From Eilatimonas milleporae (GTDB lineage Bacteria; Pseudomonadota; Alphaproteobacteria; Sphingomonadales; Kordiimonadaceae), in NCBI RefSeq assembly GCF_003688555.1, contig NZ_REFR01000010.1:248001-312000 (forward strand): a stretch of 64,000 nt of DNA, written 5' to 3'. The position numbers and the translations under genes are program-made. The stretch's first letter is position 1, and the number at the start of each line of letters is the position of its first letter. Shown here in pieces: positions 58,924-64,000 of the stretch. The notes below the pieces were generated by a model. It did not search any database, was not told where the DNA came from, and worked only from the letters and a program-made list of their open reading frames with translations.

Positions 58924-59979
58924 ATGTCTGATGTTGCTGTTTCCACGTCCGTTCAGTCCGCCGCTCAAAGCGGCGATGACGCCCGTGCCATCGGCTGGTG
59001 GCTGCTGGCGGTGGCGGGCCTTGTGTTCATCATGGTGGTGGTTGGCGGGGCGACCCGGCTTACCGAATCCGGCCTGTCCATGGTGGACTGGCGCCCGGTG
59101 ACCGGCATGTTGCCGCCGATTACCGAGGCCGACTGGCAGGCCGAGTTCGCCAAATACCAGCAAAGTCCCGAATACCGTTTGAAAAACCGGGGCATGAGCA
59201 TCACTCAGTTCAAGGAAATCTTTTACTGGGAATGGGGCCACCGCCTGCTGGGACGGGTGATCGGACTTGCCTTTTTCGTGCCCATGGTATGGTTCTGGCT
59301 GCGTCGGCGCGTACCGCCCGGATACAAACCGCGCCTTGTCCTGCTGTTCCTTCTTGGCGGCAGTCAGGGCCTGCTTGGCTGGTACATGGTACAGTCCGGC
59401 CTGGTGGATGAACCGGCCGTCAGCCATTACCGTCTGACCGCGCACCTGTCGCTGGCGCTGGTGATCTTCTCGGCCTTGATGTGGACGGCGCTGTCCCTGC
59501 TCAGGCCCAGGCCGCTTGCGGTCGACGCTCCGGTGCCCATGCTGGCGCGTCTGGCCTTGGCGCTGGCGGCCGTGCAGATTGTCATGGGCGCGCTGGTCGC
59601 GGGCCTCAAGGCCGGGCTGATCTATAACCAGTGGCCGCTGATGGGCGAGGGGTTTGTCCCCCCGGCTCTGTATGACATGGCACCCTTGTGGCGTAACTTT
59701 CTGGACAATGCCGTAACCGTCCAGTTCGACCACCGGATGGGGGCCTATCTTCTCTTTGCGCTCTCGCTTGTCCTGGGCTGGTTCGGCATCCGCCACGGCG
59801 GTCCGGTACGGACAGCCGTTCTGGCTGTTTTCGCGTCGGTGACGGTGCAGATGCTTCTCGGCGTTGTCGCACTGCTGTTGGCTGTCCCTGTCTTCTGGGG
59901 CGCCGCCCATCAGGCGGGCGGGGTTATTGTTCTGGCCAGCCTGATTTATCTGGTGCATCGTACGCGGACACCCGGTTAA
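58924..59979 (+). CDS. ctaA: Heme A synthase (COX15/CtaA)
   Basis: The 351-residue inner-membrane protein oxidises heme O to heme A for cytochrome oxidase. Eight hydrophobic segments are expected, and His ligands lie in FYWEWGHRLLGRVIG, VSHYRLTAHLSLAL, VQFDHRMGAYLL and AHQAGGVIV. Motifs TRLTESGLSMVDW and YNQWPLMGEG are typical of the COX15 subtype. ATG 58924 is preferred over the upstream TTG 58888, which adds polar residues. It implies an aa3-type oxidase elsewhere in the genome. Confidence 0.93.
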   Translation: MSDVAVSTSVQSAAQSGDDARAIGWWLLAVAGLVFIMVVVGGATRLTESGLSMVDWRPVTGMLPPITEADWQAEFAKYQQSPEYRLKNRGMSITQFKEIFYWEWGHRLLGRVIGLAFFVPMVWFWLRRRVPPGYKPRLVLLFLLGGSQGLLGWYMVQSGLVDEPAVSHYRLTAHLSLALVIFSALMWTALSLLRPRPLAVDAPVPMLARLALALAAVQIVMGALVAGLKAGLIYNQWPLMGEGFVPPALYDMAPLWRNFLDNAVTVQFDHRMGAYLLFALSLVLGWFGIRHGGPVRTAVLAVFASVTVQMLLGVVALLLAVPVFWGAAHQAGGVIVLASLIYLVHRTRTPG

Positions 59980-60017
59980 GACCGGCTTCGCACCCACAGG
60001 TCGGGAGCAGGGATAAA

Positions 60018-60404
60018 ATGACACACGCGTTTGCGGACGGCGAACTGGTCACGGTTTACGTCACGGCGGAAAGCGAGGATGTGGCCACCCATATCGCCAC
60101 ATCCCTGGTGCGGGACGGGCTGATCGCCTGCGCCAATGTCAATACGGGAACGCGGTCCGTTTACAAATGGGACGGTCTTCTGCAGTTGGACAACGAGGTC
60201 ACCGTCTTCATGAAGACAAGCCGGGCGAAAATGCCGGCGGTGATTGAGCGGATCGAGAAGATGCACTCCTATGAAACGCCGTGCATCACCGTATCGCCCA
60301 TCATCGGCGGGTCGCAGCCTTATCTGGAATGGGTCGCCAAATCGGTCGAGGGCGATCCGGTGCCGCTGGATGACGGCTCCGACCCCATGTCGGAACTGGA
60401 CTGA
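60018..60404 (+). CDS. cutA: Divalent-cation tolerance protein CutA
   Basis: This small trimeric protein (128 residues) has the family patterns LVRDGLIACANV, YKWDGLLQLDNEV and HSYETPCI. Homologues are tied to copper and other metal tolerance, though the biochemical role is unclear. The start follows AGCAGGGATAAA. It lies 38 bp after ctaA on the same strand. Confidence 0.93.
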   Translation: MTHAFADGELVTVYVTAESEDVATHIATSLVRDGLIACANVNTGTRSVYKWDGLLQLDNEVTVFMKTSRAKMPAVIERIEKMHSYETPCITVSPIIGGSQPYLEWVAKSVEGDPVPLDDGSDPMSELD

Positions 60405-60473
60405 GACGCCGGAACTGGACTGGGGCGGAAGGCCGGCGCCTGTGCGCCGGCCCCCATATGTCTGTGTTCTGTC

Positions 60474-61487
60474 TTATGCGTCCGACACGTGGACGATCTG
60501 TTTGCCGAAATTCTTGCCTTTCAGCATGTCAATGAAGGCCTGCGGTGCATTGCCCAGACCCTCGGCCACGCTTTCGCGGTATTTCAGCTTGCCTTCCTTC
60601 AGCCACTGCGCGCCGATGCCGACCCATTCCTTGCACAGATCAGGATAGTTGAAGACGATAAAGCCCTGCATTTTCACGCTGCGGCCCACCAGAACCACCA
60701 GATTGCGCGGCCCCGGCGCCATTTCCTCAAGGGTGGCATTGTAATCGGTGATGAAGCCGCACAGCGCCACGCGTGCATTGAAATTCAGCACATTGATGGT
60801 GGCCTCAAGGATGGGACCGCCCACATTCTCGAAATAGACATCGACACCGTTCGGATTGGCCTCGCGGACAGCCTTGAACAGGTTGGGCGTGGTCTTGTAA
60901 TTGATGGCCTCGTCAAAGCCCAGTTCGTCCTTGAGAAAGGCGACCTTGTCGTCCGAGCCTGCGCTGCCCGCCACATGGCAGTTCATGTTCTTGGCGATCT
61001 GGCCCACCACCTGGCCCACGGCGCCGGAGGCGGCGGAAACGAAGACATTTTCACCGTCTTTCAGTTCACCCACGCCCTTCAGGCCGACATAGGCCGTCAT
61101 GCCTGGCATGCCCAGAATACCCAGATTGTAGGACAGCGGTGCAAGATCGGGGTCCACCGGCGTGAAACCACTGCCGTCGGTCACCATATAGTCCGCCCAG
61201 TCCCCCATGCCGGAAACATAGGTGCCTTCCGCGAACTTGCCGTTGTTGGAGGCTTCCACCTTCGCCACGATACCGCCCTGCAACGGTGCGCCGATCTGAA
61301 AGGGCGGGACATAGCTTTTCACATCATTCATCCGACCCCGCATGTACGGGTCCACCGACAGATACAGTGTTTTCAGCAGAATCTGCCCCTCGGCCGGGGC
61401 CGGTATGTCAGCATCAGTGCGCTCGAAATTGTCGGGCGTGACCCAGCCCGTCGGACGGCTTTTCAGCAAAATCTGTGTATTGGCCAT
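60474..61487 (-). CDS. NADP-dependent MDR oxidoreductase (quinone/curcumin-reductase type)
   Basis: This 337-residue medium-chain reductase has no structural-zinc cysteine cluster. A GroES-like N-terminal half contains VDPYMRGRMNDVKSY, and the Rossmann half has SAASGAVGQVVGQIAK and the NADP-type AGSAGSDDKV. Similar enzymes reduce enones or quinones. ATG 61487 has GGGAG upstream. It is convergent with cutA and divergent from rplM. Confidence 0.9.
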   Translation of the reverse strand: MANTQILLKSRPTGWVTPDNFERTDADIPAPAEGQILLKTLYLSVDPYMRGRMNDVKSYVPPFQIGAPLQGGIVAKVEASNNGKFAEGTYVSGMGDWADYMVTDGSGFTPVDPDLAPLSYNLGILGMPGMTAYVGLKGVGELKDGENVFVSAASGAVGQVVGQIAKNMNCHVAGSAGSDDKVAFLKDELGFDEAINYKTTPNLFKAVREANPNGVDVYFENVGGPILEATINVLNFNARVALCGFITDYNATLEEMAPGPRNLVVLVGRSVKMQGFIVFNYPDLCKEWVGIGAQWLKEGKLKYRESVAEGLGNAPQAFIDMLKGKNFGKQIVHVSDA

Positions 61488-61879
61488 AATGATAACTCCC
61501 TCGGATATGAACAGGTTTCGCGTCACCCTAGAGCGCAGGTTGAAAAAGGGAAAGCCGGTTTTGCCCGTATCGGGACAAATTATGGACCGGTCGGTTCAGG
61601 AAATGGACGTCCGGCTTTTCCGGGATGGCAGCTCATTGGCGGAGTTGCGCGATTTCCCGAGAAAGAGGAAAGGAAAATTTTGGGGTATTCAAATACCGCA
61701 AATTTAATCATATGATTTTAAAGGAATAAATCGATATGTCATGATCTAAATGGCTTGACAGTGGCGCTGTGTCCCTATAAATCCCGGCGCACGCTTTGAC
61801 GGGGCAGTGCCGATGATCGTCCGGGATAGTTGCCTGGACATGTTCGGTCCCACCGTCACGGAATATAAGGACAAAGCAC
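61488..61879. other. Divergent intergenic region with ribosomal-protein promoter
   Basis: This 392-base region holds an AT-rich block with two palindromes, GGTATT-CA-AATACC (61684-61697) and AATCATATGATT (61706-61717). A good promoter candidate toward rplM lies at 61755-61781. A 41-codon open frame starting near 61582 has no family features and no ribosome site, and is not called. Confidence 0.55.
61755..61781 (+). promoter_or_regulatory. Candidate promoter of rplM-rpsI
   Basis: A perfect -35 hexamer, TTGACA (61755-61760), and a TATAAA (61776-61781) are spaced by 15 bases, slightly short of the ideal 17. Position about 100 bases ahead of rplM fits a ribosomal-protein promoter. Confidence 0.6.
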
Positions 61880-62338
61880 ATGAAAACCTACTCCGCCAAA
61901 CCGTCGGAGATCGAGAAGAAGTGGCTGCTGGTCGATGCCGAGGACATTGTTCTCGGACGTCTGGCCCAGGCGGTTGCCAATGTTCTCCGCGGCAAGCACA
62001 AGCCGACATACACCCCGCACATGGATTGCGGCGACAATGTCATCGTCATCAATGCTGAAAAAGTGAAGCTGACGGGCAACAAGCGCGATACCAAAATCTA
62101 TTACCGGCACACCGGTTATCCCGGCGGTATCAAATCGCAGACCGCGGGTCAGATTCTTGACGGCCGTTACCCCGAACGGGTGATCGAGAAGGCGATCGAG
62201 CGCATGATCCCGCGCGGCCCCCTTGGCCGTCAGCAAATGCGCAATCTGAAAATTTACGCCGGGACCGAGCATCCCCATGGTGCCCAGTCGCCCGAGACAT
62301 TCGATGTCGCGGCACTGAACCCGAAGAATAAGAGGTAA
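61880..62338 (+). CDS. rplM: 50S ribosomal protein L13
   Basis: This large-subunit protein of 152 residues has the family blocks [20 protein letters not shown] (given in part), [23 protein letters not shown] and [13 protein letters not shown]-like [14 protein letters not shown]. Its gene pairs with rpsI five bases downstream, the universal arrangement. The start is ATG 61880, preceded by AAGGACAAAGCAC. Confidence 0.98.
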   Translation: MKTYSAKPSEIEKKWLLVDAEDIVLGRLAQAVANVLRGKHKPTYTPHMDCGDNVIVINAEKVKLTGNKRDTKIYYRHTGYPGGIKSQTAGQILDGRYPERVIEKAIERMIPRGPLGRQQMRNLKIYAGTEHPHGAQSPETFDVAALNPKNKR

Positions 62339-62343
62339 GGCTC

Positions 62344-62847
62344 ATGGCCGAAGAAAAAGCCACGCTGCAGGATTTGAAAGATATCGCCGGCACGCCCGAA
62401 GCGGCAGCCGCCGTCCCGGCTGATGCCGACACCGTTGAGCGCCAGCCGGTCAAGGATGCGCTGGGTCGTTCTTACGCCACGGGCAAGCGAAAAGATGCGG
62501 TCGCCCGCGTCTGGGTCAAGCCGGGCAGCGGTCGCGTCACCGTCAATGGCCGCGATCAGGAAGTCTATTTCGCCCGCCCGACATTGCGTCTGATCGTCAA
62601 TCAGCCGTTTCAGGTCACCGACCGCGTCAATCAGTATGACGTGACCGTCACGGTCAAGGGCGGTGGTCTGTCCGGTCAGGCCGGTGCCGTCAAGCACGGC
62701 ATTTCAAAGGCCCTGCAAATGGCCGAACCGGACCTGCGCCCGGCCCTGAAGGCCGCCGGCTTCCTCACCCGTGACAGCCGTGTGGTGGAACGGAAGAAAT
62801 ACGGCCGCGCGAAGGCCCGCCGTTCCTTCCAGTTCTCCAAGCGCTAA
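62344..62847 (+). CDS. rpsI: 30S ribosomal protein S9
   Basis: The 167-residue protein ends with the conserved positively charged tail [14 protein letters not shown], which reaches tRNA in the P site. The core starts at [20 protein letters not shown]. About 45 residues ahead of it form an Ala/Asp-rich extension seen in many alphaproteobacterial S9 proteins. It is the second gene of the rplM-rpsI operon and is followed by a terminator. Confidence 0.98.
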   Translation: MAEEKATLQDLKDIAGTPEAAAAVPADADTVERQPVKDALGRSYATGKRKDAVARVWVKPGSGRVTVNGRDQEVYFARPTLRLIVNQPFQVTDRVNQYDVTVTVKGGGLSGQAGAVKHGISKALQMAEPDLRPALKAAGFLTRDSRVVERKKYGRAKARRSFQFSKR

Positions 62848-62893
62848 AGCCGGTATCCGGACCGGTTCCGGTCACATACCGTGTTTCATGCGA

Positions 62894-62923
62894 AAGGCCG
62901 CCCCGCCATGGGGCGGCCTTTTC
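62894..62923 (+). terminator. Rho-independent terminator after rpsI
   Basis: AAGGCCGCCCC (62894-62904) pairs with GGGGCGGCCTT (62910-62920) around GCCAT, an 11-bp perfect stem, with the T run continuing (TTTT, then C). It lies 46 bp after the rpsI stop. Confidence 0.8.
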
Positions 62924-63095
62924 ATGTGTACGCTGCCCTGTTTCCCTCCGTCGTCCTTTGTGCACTTGGTTCTGGGCCCGTCTCTTCTGGGTGCCCGTCA
63001 TGGTTTGACTGATACGCCGTGTCTGTTACTCTCGCGCCGGGGATATCCGGGAGCATTTCAGCGATATCCGAGTGTATCAGTGGGGGAGACACGTA

Positions 63096-64000
63096 ATGAT
63101 CCGATCCTTGGCGCTACTTGGACTGGCGGCGGGCGTGCTTGCGGCCTGCGGTCAGCCGGCCCAGCAGGAAAAACAGACTGACGAAACCCGCGCCGGCGCA
63201 GACCGCCTGGACGCGGCGGAAACGGTGGTTTTGAAATATTCAGCCCAGGCGTTTTACGAAACGACCAGCTTTTCCGCATCGTCAGCCTGGGGCCATGCCT
63301 TTTCACCCGATGGGTCGTCCACCCTGATTTCCAGTGACGAAACCGGGGTGTTCAATGCCTATGCCGTCGATCTTGCCAGCGGTACGCGCAGTCAGTTGAC
63401 AACGTCGACGACATCCGCCGCTTTCGGGGTGTCATACTTCCCGCGCGACGGGCGTATCCTCTACACTCAGGACGGGGGCGGCGATGAACTGAACCATGTC
63501 TATGTCCGCGAAGCCGACGGCAGCGTGCGCGATCTGACGCCGGGTGAAAAGGTCAAGGCCAGTTTTGCCGGCTGGACGGCCGACGGCGGTCATTTCTATC
63601 TGGCCACCAATGAGCGGGATGCGAAAGCCTTCGATCTCTACCGCTACGCGGCGGACGGATATGCCCGTGAAATGCTGTTCGAAAATACCGACGCCCTGCA
63701 AATTTCCGCCATAAGCCGGGACAGCCGCTGGCTGGCGCTCAAACGGCCGCGCACCAGTGCGGATTCCGATGTCCTTCTGGTGGATATGGCGGCTGACGGG
63801 GCGACGCCGCAGCTTATCACTGCCCATGAGGGCAATATCGCCTACGGTGTCTACGGGTTCACGCCGGATGGTGCCGCGCTGATCCTGTCCAGCAATGAAC
63901 GCGGTGAGTGGAACGAGGCCTGGGCCTATGATCTGACCAGCGGTGAAAAAACACCGTATGTCAGTGCCGATTGGGACGTATCCTTCGTCGGCTTTTCAAG
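63096..64000 (+). CDS. Lipoprotein S9-family peptidase, 5' part
   Basis: About 301 codons are in the window and the frame runs off its end. A lipobox, LAAC near residue 20, follows a hydrophobic signal (LALLGLAAGVLAAC). The remainder is a WD/TolB-like beta propeller typical of the N-terminal part of DPP IV/prolyl oligopeptidase-like S9 enzymes (HAFSPDGSSTLIS, GVSYFPRDGRILYTQDGG, YGVYGFTPDGAALIL). The catalytic domain is outside, so activity is inferred. ATG 63096 is preceded by GGGGGAGAC. Confidence 0.8.
   Translation, partial: MIRSLALLGLAAGVLAACGQPAQQEKQTDETRAGADRLDAAETVVLKYSAQAFYETTSFSASSAWGHAFSPDGSSTLISSDETGVFNAYAVDLASGTRSQLTTSTTSAAFGVSYFPRDGRILYTQDGGGDELNHVYVREADGSVRDLTPGEKVKASFAGWTADGGHFYLATNERDAKAFDLYRYAADGYAREMLFENTDALQISAISRDSRWLALKRPRTSADSDVLLVDMAADGATPQLITAHEGNIAYGVYGFTPDGAALILSSNERGEWNEAWAYDLTSGEKTPYVSADWDVSFVGFS

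Noticed and set aside
61582-61707. A 41-codon + strand frame in the rplM leader
   Set aside because: No ribosome site or family match, and it runs into the AT-rich promoter block.

Overview
This window looks like a piece of a chromosome from a GC-rich alphaproteobacterium. The evidence is the gene order rather than any single marker. It includes fabF-mltG-yicC-gmk, lptD-surA-pdxA-rsmA, purM-purN opposite a DUF2066/AI-2E/hdaA/ppk/ppx block, rnd/aspS, yfgM-bamB-der, a COX15-type heme A synthase, and a DnaA-like HdaA without a DNA-binding domain. The order or family cannot be fixed by eye. No rRNA, tRNA, CRISPR array, transposase, integrase or phage gene was seen.

Region 1 (1-31,341) is mostly core housekeeping. 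It opens with the 3' end of fabF, then mltG, yicC and gmk on the + strand. The envelope/cofactor operon lptD-surA-pdxA-rsmA follows on the - strand. lptD sits head to head with pepA-holC, and the usual lptF/lptG pair is missing from this junction. Next come a DUF3179 protein, an inner-membrane alpha/beta hydrolase, an ABC-F ATPase, ndk with a clear terminator, and purMN. The + strand block then runs DUF2066, AI-2E permease, hdaA, ppk1, ppx, followed by rnd (-), aspS, guaA, a small glycine-zipper protein and an acyl-CoA dehydrogenase (-).

Region 2 (31,342-51,452) is accessory. It begins with a heavy-metal efflux operon (czcI-like, czcC, czcB, czcA). An AT-rich patch follows, holding a methyltransferase gene whose composition changes partway along. 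Next is a sulfur-type cluster: a Cys-rich Crp/Fnr regulator, a DUF2892 membrane protein broken by a one-base frameshift, and a rhodanese. After it comes a three-gene ATP-grasp/HAD/methyltransferase operon with an AraC regulator, a secreted esterase and an acetyltransferase. Two copies of the same 21-bp palindromic sequence bracket this last segment, one upstream of the ATP-grasp operon and one upstream of an enoyl-CoA hydratase. They look like operators for one shared regulator. The rest is assorted metabolism: a second acetyltransferase, an NAD-dependent epimerase, OsmC, a PhyH dioxygenase, a DUF6122 membrane protein and an EamA transporter.

Region 3 (51,453-64,000) returns to conserved genes: panB (preceded by an unusual 11-bp tandem repeat), yfgM-like, bamB, der, a three-gene NMT1/THI5-type ABC importer, ctaA, cutA, a zinc-independent MDR oxidoreductase, rplM-rpsI with a terminator, and the 5' part of a lipoprotein S9 peptidase cut by the window end.

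No clearly new, complete system can be proven from the sequence alone. The best candidates are the palindrome-bracketed ATP-grasp/HAD/methyltransferase module (40,457-45,546) and the 11-bp repeat array ahead of panB.
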